This document shows positions 31,537 to 42,533 of a stretch of 64,000 nt of DNA, one piece after another. Made by a program: the position numbers and the translations under genes. Below the pieces are notes generated by a model. The model searched no databases. It worked only from the letters and a program-made list of their open reading frames with translations, and had not been told where the DNA came from. This DNA is from Symbiodinium natans. Lineage: Eukaryota > Sar > Dinophyceae > Suessiales > Symbiodiniaceae. Position 1 is the stretch's first letter; each line of letters starts with the position of its first letter. The stretch covers positions 553,001-617,000 of the forward strand of contig CAJNDS010000169.1 of the NCBI GenBank assembly GCA_905221605.1. The letters are read 5' to 3'.

Positions 31537-32285
31537 AAGGTAGGTTTACCAAGAGGAATGGCTTCCAACAAATCATACGAGCTTTGTAGTAGCTTCGTGT
31601 TTGCAAAAGGGGGAGGTTGCTCATCCCGCCCCTAGGTAGGAATGCTGTGCATGTTCCGTTCTAGTAAGTTTTTTGGGTTCAAGAGTGTCATGTTTAGGAA
31701 TCTTTTTCAGAGGGTTGAGAGGCCAACAGGAGTCTCATGGCTAGCCATTTCGAGTCTGAAGACTCCAGTCCTGAGCGTTTGCCCGCAGCTAAGACAGAGG
31801 GCTTCGGACCGTTTAGGGTTTCAGGTCAATCCCGTAAAGGTTCCCCTTCATGTACTCCGAATATGGCCCTTATTTTCCCTTAGGGCTCCTTAAAAAGGGA
31901 CCCCAACACCCAAGGGTACAACATTCAGGGTCCAGCGTAGAACCCCCTAGTTTAGGGCGTTTGGGGAAGCAATCGGCCCGAGGCCGGTGCGCCAAAACGC
32001 ACGACACCCCCGCCCGCTTTGTGGAAGTACCATCCGGGCGAATTTGGGCAGTACAGATGCCTACGGCAGCCACAGATGGAAGCCAAAATGCTCCGATTGG
32101 GGTTGAGATTTGGGGTTGAAGATTGGGCTGCAATCCTCCGATCCTGAGCCCAAAAGCCCTGCTTCTCCTAACTGAATTGCTGCATGCAGGTGTGGGCAGA
32201 GCATCCTCCGACTGGAAGGCTCAGAGCACGTTCTTAGAGATGACGCCGAACCAAGTTGAAGCAACTGTTCGAGGAGTTGGTTCAG
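31537..32285. other. Non-coding stretch downstream of the oxygenase gene
   Basis: I see no gene. AATCTTTTTCAGAGGG and similar acceptor-like words occur, but no protein-like frame follows. Confidence 0.5.
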
Positions 32286-32511
32286 GGTTCGCAACGTGAA
32301 GGCCACCCCTGTAGTGATGCTAGCGATGCCCCCTGCTTTGAAATGCGATGCCGTTCTTGCTTCTGCTCACAGCTTCTGCTCGCAGTGCTTCAGTTCGGTG
32401 CTTCTGGTCACCGAAGAAAGGCACAGACTGCGCATCGCCGAATATATGCTTTCGTACCTCGGCAGCAAGGTCCGCAAAGATCCTGCCGCCAACTGTGTAG
32501 CCGCTGCGTAG
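32286..32511 (+). CDS. Candidate terminal exon, unknown protein
   Basis: After GGTTCAG the frame is open for about 74 codons to TAG and reads KATPVVMLAMPPALKCDAVL, later ERHRLRIAEYMLSYLG and KVRKDPAANC. Two closely spaced cysteines (FCSQC) are present. It looks more protein-like than the surroundings; the family is unknown. Confidence 0.4.
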
Positions 32512-32593
32512 ACAACTCTGTGGCAGAACCGGGCCCCACCAAGCTGGGTTAGCATCCCCATCCTCCGAAAGCCCTGAAAGTCTCCGTTTACAT

Positions 32594-32759
32594 CCCTAAA
32601 CCCTAAACCCTACCTAAACCCTAAACCCTAAACCCTACCTAAACCCTAAACCCTAAACCCTAAACCCTAAACCCTAAACCCTAAACCCTAAACCCTAAAC
32701 CCTAAACCCTAAACCCTAAACCCTAAACCCTAAACCCTAAACCCTAAACCCTAAACCCT
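32594..32759. repeat. Interstitial telomere-like array, about 22 units
   Basis: CCCTAAA units with two CCCTACCTAAA variants at the left, otherwise perfect. This is one of the two longest arrays in the window. Confidence 0.97.
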
Positions 32760-35700
32760 CCTTTTGGGGGAGTTAGGGGTTTGGGAAGTTTACCCAGCAG
32801 CAAGGCGGAGTTTTCCTTCGAGAGCACCTTCCTTCCCGGGAAGCCTCTCTTGGAAGGTCGGGGCCCAAAGTTGTGTTTCTCGGAGGTGTGCGTGTGTGGT
32901 GGGTCATTCAGTCACAATTCTGGCAATCCCGAACTTTTGGGCTTCAGGCTTTTGGCTTTAGGGTTTAGGGTGGTGTGGCGGGGGCGTAGTGGTCTTGACA
33001 GTACTGTGGTCAATTGTGGTTTTTTTTCAGATCCACTTCAGCGTGGTTCTTAGGGAACCGAGCTTCAGTTCATGCTGGTGGGGGGGGGGGGGGGGGGGGG
33101 CGCGTGTTGTGTTTTTTTAGGTTTTTGGTTTTTGGTTTTTGGTCTTCGTCGTTGGCAAGAGAGGAGCGTGAACGAAAGAAAAAGGGCAGGAGGAAGAAGA
33201 CAACCCTAGTCCTGATTCTCAAGCCCCTAAATCCTAAATCCTAAGCCCTTGTACCCAAGCCCTTAAACTCCTCAAGCCCTAAACATGAACACATAAAGCA
33301 GCGAAATGAAAAATTGGGGGGAAACAATCGCCCTGGCAAATCCCTTTGCTGATGGAGGAGTCCAGCAAGAGTTCAAGTCCTGTGTGACAGAACCGATGGG
33401 TTTGTACCATGCAACACGTCCCGGCTTCGGCTTGCTGCTTGCCTTCCCTAAGCCCTAAGCCCGAAGCCCCAAGCCCTAAGCCCTAAGCCCTAAGCTCTCA
33501 GCCCTCAGCCCGAAGCCCTGAACCCCAAACCCTTAAACCCTCAAGCAAACCCTGAAACTCGCGCAGATGCATGCTCCACCTTTCTGGGCGTCCGAGGCAC
33601 CATGCTTCAGTTGAATGGCCTCCATGCCGATCCGGAGCCCGAGACTCGCAAACTGTGCGCCCTAAACCCCGAGCCCCAAATCCCAAACCCTCGTGCTGGA
33701 GGCAGCTTCGGGCACTCGGAGCCTTGTAAGGTTTGTGGTTTCGGGTTTGGGGCTTCGTTTGCCGAGTTGGCCACGGCTTCTTGAAGTCTTGCTGCCCCAA
33801 AGCCCGCGGCCATGTAAGCTTCAAGAGGGTCGAAGCCGAGAGCTTGGAACGAAGAAACCTTTGTTGCATTCTTTTTCAAGGGCGTGCGGAAGGGGGGGGG
33901 GAACCCTCGGATGAGAAATGCAAGCGGCCTTTTTTCCAGCAAGATAGCAAACCAGCATCCAAGCCAAAACCCACCCCCTCTGTGTTCCTGTGCAGCGTCA
34001 GGTTCACCTTCCGCCCGTGGCTCTGCGTGCGGCCTCCCAGCTTGTGCTTGGTTGCCACGGGGGTTTCACAAGGGGGGGGGGGGGGGGGGGGGGGGCAAGT
34101 AGCGGTTCTTCCAAGTCTGTGTGTTGTCCTCAAGTTCGTCCCAGGGTGAGTCAGAATTCCACATTTGGAGGAGACGAATGGTTCGGAAGAACTGCGGCGT
34201 GCTTCAACGTGAGGCGGTGCAGCTGCCGATCAGCAAGTGGGTGGACAGGAGCCAGGGCGATACTCGTCCTGAACTAATCCTCAGCCCTAAACGTTTCCTA
34301 TACCCCGAAACCGTAGGCTCCAACCTTCTCGAGATGCTGCAAGGCTTTGTGGCAGTTCTCATTCTGACACCTGCCAAAACTGGTAACTGCGTGGCAGGAG
34401 CCCTTCCCCCAAAATTTGACGTCATTGTCCAGCTTGAGCTTGAAAGTTTTCAACGGAGCCACAGGACACTCTGCGCCGAATTCCAGCTGCTAGGAGAGGC
34501 GCGGGGGAGCTCCCACTACGTAGTGCAAGGCTACCTATGGTAAATTACGGGTTTTGGGCTTTGGGGGCTCCGACTATCAGAGTCTTCAGGATAGTAGTAT
34601 GTTTGGGCTCAGTACGAAATTGGAGTTTCTATGCATATGTATCTGTACATGTATATGTCTATGTGAGTGTATATTTACAAGCACATAGTGTATATGGAGA
34701 TGCGTATGTATAAAAGTGCACCTACATAAGCGTGCTGTATGTCATTGCTTATGCAAGGTATGAATCCTGCACGGTTTATAGTGCCGTATCTCTTTGTAGG
34801 GTCGACTTGGAAGGTAGGTGCCGGTGCCAGGATGTTTGTGGGGCCACGCGGGACAACAACCAAACGACCCGGAGCGCAGAGTGATGCCCCCCGCGCCACA
34901 CACCCAAACCCTAAACCCTAAACCCAAACCCAAAACCCCTTCATGGCCCTGCTTTTCGAGAGGTGTGTGAGCTCCTCCACAAGTCCGGCATAGACCTGAC
35001 CTGTCCCGAGTGCTCCTCCCAGCTTGAAGGGTGTAGGCTTGCAGGGTTCAGGCTTTCGAAGAGGTGCCCAGCTTTGCCAGCGAAGCCAACTTTTGCTGCA
35101 GAGTCCCTCCTAGGCTGCGCTACTCGGTCCGCGGGGACTTGAACCTTTACCTTTCCGAGCCGTCCTGCGTGTCCTGTGTCGGTGCCTGCGGCCAGATTGC
35201 GCAGTGGTCCAGCGTTCCAGGATGCGGCACCATTCCCAAATCCGGCGAGACTTCAGATCATTGTAACCTGTCAGTAGACCTCAAACCCGGAACCCTGAAC
35301 TACATCCAAGTTTCTCTTGGGTTGCTTCTGAGGGAATCCCTGGTGTTGCTGGACGCCCACCCATTCAGCCCGTAGTAAGGGTTTAGGGTTTAGGGTTTAA
35401 GAATCGCCTGGGTGCTGCCACTAAAATGCTTCTGGTTTGTTGTTTCGATCTAAGTCGGAGATGCTGAAACCCAGAGCCACCACCTTAAGTCCATCAACAT
35501 CTTGCCAATTGCAGCTGCGAATGGCTCAGCCCCTCCCGGGTGTGTTGGGGTTCAATCACAGAGGAATGTACGTCATGCAGATAGGCACAGAATCATAGGA
35601 TCCCTTGATCAGAATGGACCCCCCCCAATAAGGCAACCCTAAAAACGGAGTTGCAGAAGCCACCGACCTGTCCGCCGCTTGACCGCTGCCGCGGTTCTAA

Positions 35701-35800
35701 GGCTGGAAGTGCTAGACACAGCGGGTTGAGGGCTAGAGAGCCCAAGAACCCCACGAACCCGAGAACCCTCGAGTCTCAACGCCGGGACATGAAACTCTGA
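32760..35800. other. Non-coding stretch with G runs and weak exon candidates
   Basis: G21 at 33080-33100 and G24 at 34072-34095 stand out. CCCTAAG/CCCTAAA text lies at 33445-33545, and an AT-rich ATGTATAT stretch at 34630-34720. At 34965-35035 a frame reads EVCELLHKSGIDLTCPECSS, which may be an exon with a CxxC pair. At 34320-34540 the frame NLLEMLQGFVAVLILTP is open to a TAA. Neither can be assigned. Confidence 0.4.
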
Positions 35801-35848
35801 TTGATGTGCAGTCTCACGCGAAGGCGCCTCCCCGGGCGCGTGCCCGCG

Positions 35849-35903
35849 CTCGCTCGCTCGCTCGCTCGCTCCCTTGCTTGCTTGCTTGCTTGCTTGCGCT
35901 TGC
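35849..35903. repeat. GCTC/GCTT tetranucleotide microsatellite
   Basis: (GCTC)n passes into (GCTT)n directly upstream of the composite MITE array. Confidence 0.9.
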
Positions 35904-35933
35904 TTCACACCCCCGAATGCGCTCTCTGTGCTA

Positions 35934-36166
35934 CGGTGGATGGACGAAATCTTGCACCACCTGTACATGCGTACTTCAAACGATTGAGGCATCAAGCCCC
36001 GCACCCCCTGCTTAACATTGGTGGCTGGGACTACTTGAGCGGTGCAAGATTTCGACCATTGGAGCAAGTCCGGCCGCTAGCTTTTCACTGCCAATGTTAA
36101 AAAGGGGGCACGGGGAACATAAAAAGACGTGTCTGAAAAGCGGTGCAAGATTTTGTCCATCCACAG
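35934..36166 (+). mobile_element. MITE M copy 1 (233 bp)
   Basis: It starts CGGTGGATGG and ends CCATCCACAG. A TA dinucleotide precedes it (35932-35933) and an S unit follows. Confidence 0.9.
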
Positions 36167-37170
36167 TCCCTTTCGGCGAATGTTGCCGGGTATGTTTTAC
36201 GAGACTCCCAAGGTGCTTCAAATACGTGCAAAATAGCAGTCAACACTCAGTCAACACTCAGTCAACACTACAGTCAACACTACGAAAACCCTGGGAAAAC
36301 CAGCAGATTCCACAATTCACTCGTTTTAAAGGAAAATACAAGTTTTTTTAGCTTCTTAATGTCCAGAACAGCAAAATGCTGGTTTTTCCAGCATTTTCGC
36401 AGTGTTGACTGTAGTGTTGACTGTAGTGTTGACTGAGTGTTGACTGAGTGTTGACTGTCATTTTGCATGCATGTCTTGCTTATCTCCTATAAAACACAGT
36501 TTTTTCTAGCTTCTTAATGTCCAGAACAGCAAATGCTAGATCTTCCAACATTTTGGCAGCATTGACTTGTTGGGCGTAGAAGGAATGCTGCGTCATGCAG
36601 AAAAGAATGGGTACGCACTATCAGCATATGCAAAAACACTTCTGCCCTTCAGTCCCTTTCGGCGAATGTTGCCGGGTATGTTTTACGAGACTCCCAAGGT
36701 GCTTCAAATACGTGCAAAATAGCAGTCAACACTCAGTCAACACTCAGTCAACACTCAGTCAACACTACAGTCAACACTACAGTCAACACTACAGTCAACA
36801 CTACGAAAACCCTGGGAAAACCAGCAGATTCCACAATTCACTCGTTTTAAAGGAAAATACAAGTTTTTTTAGCTTCTTAATGTCCAGAACAGCAAAATGC
36901 TGGTTTTTCCAGCATTTTCGCAGTGTTGACTGTAGTGTTGACTGTAGTGTTGACTGAGTGTTGACTGAGTGTTGACTGTCATTTTGCATGCATGTCTTGC
37001 TTATCTCCTATAAAACACAGTTTTTTCTAGCTTCTTAATGTCCAGAACAGCAAATGCTAGATCTTCCAACATTTTGGCAGCATTGACTTGTTGGGCGTAG
37101 AAGGAATGCTGCGTCATGCAGAAAAGAATGGGTACGCACTATCAGCATATGCAAAAACACTTCTGCCCTT
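36167..37170. repeat. Two S units between M copies 1 and 2
   Basis: The junction between the two S units is at about 36650 and reads CTT-CAG-TCCC. Each S has two complementary arms built from AGTCAACACT / AGTGTTGACT words (for example 36236-36290 and 36392-36458) around about 100 nt. The word number varies: the second S has extra copies at 36724-36805. Each S also has an internal direct repeat of CTTCTTAATGTCCAGAACAG. Confidence 0.9.
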
Positions 37171-37403
37171 CGGTGGATGGACGAAATCTTGCACCACCTG
37201 TACATGCGTACTTCAAACGATTGAGGCATCAAGCCCCGCACCCCCTGCTTAACATTGGTGGCTGGGACTACTTGAGCGGTGCAAGATTTCGACCATTGGA
37301 GCAAGTCCGGCCGCTAGCTTTTCACTGCCAATGTTAAAAAGGGGGCACGGGGAACATAAAAAGACGTGTCTGAAAAGCGGTGCAAGATTTTGTCCATCCA
37401 CAG
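37171..37403 (+). mobile_element. MITE M copy 2 (233 bp)
   Basis: Same ends and length as copy 1, flanked directly by S units without TA. Confidence 0.9.
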
Positions 37404-38384
37404 TCCCTTTCGGCGAATGTTGCCGGGTATGTTTTACGAGACTCCCAAGGTGCTTCAAATACGTGCAAAATAGCAGTCAACACTCAGTCAACACTCAGTC
37501 AACACTACAGTCAACACTACGAAAACCCTGGGAAAACCAGCAGATTCCACAATTCACTCGTTTTAAAGGAAAATACAAGTTTTTTTAGCTTCTTAATGTC
37601 CAGAACAGCAAAATGCTGGTTTTTCCAGCATTTTCGCAGTGTTGACTGTAGTGTTGACTGTAGTGTTGACTGAGTGTTGACTGAGTGTTGACTGTCATTT
37701 TGCATGCATGTCTTGCTTATCTCCTATAAAACACAGTTTTTTCTAGCTTCTTAATGTCCAGAACAGCAAATGCTAGATCTTCCAACATTTTGGCAGCATT
37801 GACTTGTTGGGCGTAGAAGGAATGCTGCGTCATGCAGAAAAGAATGGGTACGCACTATCAGCATATGCAAAAACACTTCTGCCCTTCAGTCCCTTTCGGC
37901 GAATGTTGCCGGGTATGTTTTACGAGACTCCCAAGGTGCTTCAAATACGTGCAAAATAGCAGTCAACACTCAGTCAACACTCAGTCAACACTACAGTCAA
38001 CACTACAGTCAACACTACGAAAACCCTGGGAAAACCAGCAGATTCCACAATTCACTCGTTTTAAAGGAAAATACAAGTTTTTTTAGCTTCTTAATGTCCA
38101 GAACAGCAAAATGCTGGTTTTTCCAGCATTTTCGCAGTGTTGACTGTAGTGTTGACTGTAGTGTTGACTGAGTGTTGACTGAGTGTTGACTGTCATTTTG
38201 CATGCATGTCTTGCTTATCTCCTATAAAACACAGTTTTTTCTAGCTTCTTAATGTCCAGAACAGCAAATGCTAGATCTTCCAACATTTTGGCAGCATTGA
38301 CTTGTTGGGCGTAGAAGGAATGCTGCGTCATGCAGAAAAGAATGGGTACGCACTATCAGCATATGCAAAAACACTTCTGCCCTT
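37404..38384. repeat. Two S units between M copies 2 and 3
   Basis: Same structure as 36167-37170 but 23 bp shorter because of fewer AGTCAACACT words. The S-S junction with CAG is at 37887-37889. Confidence 0.9.
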
Positions 38385-38617
38385 CGGTGGATGGACGAAA
38401 TCTTGCACCACCTGTACATGCGTACTTCAAACGATTGAGGCATCAAGCCCCGCACCCCCTGCTTAACATTGGTGGCTGGGACTACTTGAGCGGTGCAAGA
38501 TTTCGACCATTGGAGCAAGTCCGGCCGCTAGCTTTTCACTGCCAATGTTAAAAAGGGGGCACGGGGAACATAAAAAGACGTGTCTGAAAAGCGGTGCAAG
38601 ATTTTGTCCATCCACAG
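38385..38617 (+). mobile_element. MITE M copy 3 (233 bp)
   Basis: Same ends and length as copies 1 and 2. Confidence 0.9.
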
Positions 38618-39609
38618 TCCCTTTCGGCGAATGTTGCCGGGTATGTTTTACGAGACTCCCAAGGTGCTTCAAATACGTGCAAAATAGCAGTCAACACTCA
38701 GTCAACACTCAGTCAACACTACAGTCAACACTACGAAAACCCTGGGAAAACCAGCAGATTCCACAATTCACTCGTTTTAAAGGAAAATACAAGTTTTTTT
38801 AGCTTCTTAATGTCCAGAACAGCAAAATGCTGGTTTTTCCAGCATTTTCGCAGTGTTGACTGTAGTGTTGACTGTAGTGTTGACTGAGTGGTGACTGAGT
38901 GTTGACTGTCATTTTGCATGCATGTCTTGCTTATCTCCTATAAAACACAGTTTTTTCTAGCTTCTTAATGTCCAGAACAGCAAATGCTAGATCTTCCAAC
39001 ATTTTGGCAGCATTGACTTGTTGGGCGTAGAAGGAATGCTGCGTCATGCAGAAAAGAATGGGTACGCACTATCAGCATATGCAAAAACACTTCTGCCCTT
39101 CAGTCCCTTTCGGCGAATGTTGCCGGGTATGTTTTACGAGACTCCCAAGGTGCTTCAAATACGTGCAAAATAGCAGTCAACACTCAGTCAACACTCAGTC
39201 AACACTCAGTCAACACTACAGTCAACACTACAGTCAACACTACGAAAACCCTGGGAAAACCAGCAGATTCCACAATTCACTCGTTTTAAAGGAAAATACA
39301 AGTTTTTTTAGCTTCTTAATGTCCAGAACAGCAAAATGCTGGTTTTTCCAGCATTTTCGCAGTGTTGACTGTAGTGTTGACTGTAGTGTTGATTGAGTGT
39401 TGACTGAGTGTTGACTGTCATTTTGCATGCATGTCTGGCTTATCTCCTATAAAACACAGTTTTTTCTAGCTTCTTAATGTCCAGAACAGCAAATGCTAGA
39501 TCTTCCAACATTTTGGCAGCATTGACTTGTTGGGCGTAGAAGGAATGCTGCGTCATGCAGAAAAGAATGGGTACGCACTATCAGCATATGCAAAAACACT
39601 TCTGCCCTT
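38618..39609. repeat. Two S units between M copies 3 and 4
   Basis: The S-S junction with CAG is at 39101-39103. A few substitutions distinguish this pair (for example GTGGTGACT near 38889 and GTTGATTGAG near 39390). Confidence 0.9.
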
Positions 39610-39842
39610 CGGTGGATGGACGAAATCTTGCACCACCTGTACATGCGTACTTCAAACGATTGAGGCATCAAGCCCCGCACCCCCTGCTTAACATTGGTGG
39701 CTGGGACTACTTGAGCGGTGCAAGATTTCGACCATTGGAGCAAGTCCGGCCGCTAGCTTTTCACTGCCAATGTTAAAAAGGGGGCACGGGGAACATAAAA
39801 AGACGTGTCTGAAAAGCGGTGCAAGATTTTGTCCATCCACAG
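39610..39842 (+). mobile_element. MITE M copy 4 (233 bp)
   Basis: The last copy; TA follows at 39843-39844, matching the TA before copy 1. Confidence 0.9.
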
Positions 39843-39993
39843 TACCAAGGATGCTTTTCAGAGAGCCATGAGTTGAGTACCGCATGTCAGATTGGTGGGT
39901 AGTAGAAATAGAGTGTCGGCTTATCAGATGATCATTGCAGTTCTAGTCACATAGCAAGAGAGCTGCCAAAAAAGGGAATCATGAGAGCTGCAG

Positions 39994-40095
39994 GGAATCA
40001 TGGCCGTCGACATAGATGGCATGACCTTCGCGGAGTTCACGATGTACCGACTCCAGCATCTCGACCGCCAAGCAGCTGTGTCGTCCATGCAGTGG
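39994..40095 (+). CDS. Candidate exon, unknown protein
   Basis: The acceptor GCTGCAG and a canonical donor (GTGAGG at 40096) enclose a frame reading MAVDIDGMTFAEFTMYRLQH and continuing LDRQAAVSSMQW. It looks like a genuine exon. A further protein-like piece (ESASSKLEAILREQLQPL) follows near 40268-40325. Family unknown. Confidence 0.5.
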
Positions 40096-40343
40096 GTGAG
40101 GCATGGGCATGCAAGAGGGGGCTTCCTGCACCCCAAGATGACTTTATGAGCCTCAAATGTGAAAAGGCTATCGGAACTTCGCGAACCCTAGACCGGAAGC
40201 CCGACATCCTAAAGACGTAGCCTGAGTTGTACGACATGGAACTACCCGACTGTCCGAGGCACGCTTGCGAAAGTGCAAGCAGCAAGCTGGAGGCGATCTT
40301 GCGCGAGCAGCTGCAGCCCCTGAGCTCGGCTAGCCCGAGACCC

Positions 40344-40495
40344 TACTTGGAGGTTCATGGTAGCCAATTAAGAAATGGTACGTTATAACCCACTTGTAAG
40401 CACCTTAGGTGCCCGAATATGGTTGTAAGTACAGTTGTAAGTACAGTTCTAAGTACAGTCATGGTTGGTTGATAAGCACCATGAACCTCCAAGTA
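40344..40495. mobile_element. 148-bp MITE with TA duplications
   Basis: TA at 40344-40345 and 40494-40495 flank a 148-bp element with 16-bp perfect terminal inverted repeats (CTTGGAGGTTCATGGT at 40346-40361). The interior has TGTAAGTACAGT words in tandem. The structure is of the Tc1/mariner (Stowaway-like) type and the sequence is unrelated to M. Confidence 0.7.
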
Positions 40496-41330
40496 AAGGG
40501 TTCTCGGGGCCCTTGTAGGCCATGGGAGTCTGGCCACCTCTTAGAGATTCATGGGTATTCAGTTTTCCCATTTTCGGCTTAGGGGGTGCGTCGGACAGTT
40601 TCGTGAATTACGCTCTTATTGCTGCACGATGGCAGTGTCGTTATACACTAGGTGGAGGTTTGCAAAAATGCAGGTTCCCTTGTGGGGGGATCCTATAATG
40701 CACTCTGGGGTATAAGAACAAGGGTGCATCCCTTTTCCTTGGAGATTCCTAGATGGTTGCTTGGTTTTACTCCTCAAGCCCCTTGAGCCCAGGAAAGCCG
40801 CTGGAGACCTCAAAGCAGCCCACAACCTGCACTGCAACGTGCCTGAATCACTCCTCAGCGTGCCTGTTTAGGGTTTAGGGTGCTGGTTCCGCTCACTTTT
40901 CTTGTTTCAAAAGGCCTGCTGCTCCCAGATCATCCGGTTTCAAGGCGCCAGTGTGAAGCCACTTTCGCTGAGCTGCTCTCTCCAGAGCCGAGAGGTTCAC
41001 ACCTGATGTTGGACACCTCTTGGCAGATCTTCACTTCCCCCCCCCCCCCACTACAACATGCTGAAGATGAAATGTGAAGCCTCAAGTCATCAAGATGAAG
41101 CCTCGAGCCTCAAACACCCAATGCTAAAGCCAAAGCCCTGAACCGTGACATCATCCCATTCCACTGTCATGGCGCCAGCAACCAGACGGAGTGTCTGTGC
41201 AGGTTTCGAAGGGTCCCCCCTCCCCCCCCCCCCCCCCCCCCCCCCCCCGAAGTCTTGGTATGCGTTCTCGGATTCGTATGGAAACCGTCCCAAACCCTAA
41301 GCCCTAAACCCTGGTTGTGATGGCCGAGGC
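40496..41330. other. Non-coding stretch
   Basis: TTTAGGG words lie near 40868-40880, a C11 run near 41040, and a C27 run at 41222-41248. No supported gene. Confidence 0.6.
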
Positions 41331-41432
41331 AAAACCCTGCACGAAATCATGCCGAACGGGGAAGTTCTCGATTCCGTGCGAGTCGACTTCTTCCGACCCG
41401 ACAGCAAGGAGGCGCTTTTAAGGGCTTGCGGG
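41331..41432 (+). CDS. Candidate exon, unknown protein
   Basis: The frame reads TLHEIMPNGEVLDSVRVDFF and continues RPDSKEALLRACG. It is probably a real exon by composition. It may share a gene with the terminal exon at 42444, but the phase link is not established. Confidence 0.4.
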
Positions 41433-42443
41433 GCTAAGCTCTTGAGCCCTGGGAGGCCCTCAGCCCGCTAGGGGCCGAGTCAGATCTTGAGCTTTAGGAA
41501 CAAGAGTCTATGGTTTAGGGTTTAGGGCCAGGGTTTAGGGTTAGGAGAGTGTGTGTGGGTCGATGCAAAGAGTCAGCAGAGTTTTCGGCTGATGTACTGA
41601 ACCCTGATCGAAGAAATCCTAGCCCGTCGTGGTGATCCCAGGCCTCGAAATTGTTTGGTGTGCGAGATCTCCTACATGCAACATTGCGAAACTGTGCTCC
41701 GACGCCTCTCTTCTCCATCAACTCCCTAAACCCTAAGCTTTGAAACTACAAGCCCTAAACCAGCTTTTCAACTCTCAGCCCTAAACCCTAGGCTTTTTCA
41801 CTCCAAGCTCTGTAGTCCGGAGTCTGAATCTCCTTGAGGCTCCCTCCAAAGGGCCACGATGGGTCGATGATCCGACGTGGTGTGCAGAGGATGTGTTCGG
41901 GCATTGAGGGTGTTGAGGGCTTCGGAGGGTTCTTGGGTTTGGGGGCTATGTGATCAGTGCTTTTATCGATTTTCCCAAGTTGGGTAACTGTTCTGATTCT
42001 GCCATATGCGGCCCCTTGTATTCAGGTGTTCGAGAACGTAATTCAGAGAACCCACCATGTGGGTTCTCGAACTCCCAAATTCCTTACTAGCACCACTAAA
42101 ACGAACTTAGCTCGGGCTTAAGAAGGTTTTTGTGAAAGATTGGTTCCTGTAATACTTCTCCGGAGCTGAACAATTTGGGGCAGTGTCCTGTTGGCGAATC
42201 TGCTTGGGAAAGTGTGTGAGCCCACGTGAAGCAAGCAGTGTCCAAGCGACGGCGCTCTCTGCAATGCACTTTTCCCCCCTCACCACCCCCACCCCGGGCC
42301 CCGCAACTTCGAACATGTCCAACATAAACCTTTTCAGGTGCTTCGCAAACCTTTCAGTGCTCGCAAGCCTTCAAAACACTGTCGCAGGATTGGAGAGCTG
42401 GCTCAGATGCTGGTGCTGACCTTGTCACCGAGGACGTTTCCAG
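41433..42443. other. Non-coding stretch with telomere-like words
   Basis: TTTAGGG words lie at 41513-41545 and CCCTAAA words at 41725-41790. There is a perfect 10-bp hairpin (GAGAACCCAC / GTGGGTTCTC) at about 42047-42069. No gene was recognised. Confidence 0.5.
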
Positions 42444-42533
42444 GGCTTGGGCGAATCGAGCATTCGGATTCTCAAGCTGCGTGTTGACATCCTAAAGCCC
42501 TACACGGGACTGGTAGTGGTGCAGACAGCCTGA
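42444..42533 (+). CDS. Candidate terminal exon, 29 codons
   Basis: The acceptor TTTCCAG is followed by a frame reading GLGESSIRILKLRVDILKPY and then TGLVVVQTA before TGA at 42531-42533. It looks like a conserved C-terminal end, but I cannot name the family. Confidence 0.4.
   Translation, partial: GLGESSIRILKLRVDILKPYTGLVVVQTA

Larger units (their letters stand above)
35934..39842. mobile_element. Composite tandem array: four 233-bp MITEs (M) separated by pairs of foldback units (S)
   Basis: The order is M-S-S-M-S-S-M-S-S-M, with start-to-start distances of 1237, 1214 and 1225 bp. M copies are at 35934-36166, 37171-37403, 38385-38617 and 39610-39842, each exactly 233 bp. M has terminal inverted repeats of about 25 bp (C-G-GTGGATGGACRAAATCTT type) and a longer imperfect inner foldback. 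TA lies directly outside the array on both sides (35932-35933 and 39843-39844), whereas inner M copies lack TA. S units (about 480-500 bp) begin TCCCTTTCGGCG and end CTTCTGCCCTT. The copies are nearly identical, so expansion is recent. Repeated open frames of 60-120 codons are by-products of the repeat and not genes. Confidence 0.9.

Noticed and set aside
36236-36460. CRISPR-like appearance of AGTCAACACT repeats
   Set aside because: The repeats are contiguous without unique spacers, and the context is eukaryotic.
36143-39885. Recurrent 60-120 codon frames in the MITE/foldback array
   Set aside because: They repeat identically on both strands because the DNA repeats; translation of AGTCAACACT words gives QSTLQST text, not a protein family.
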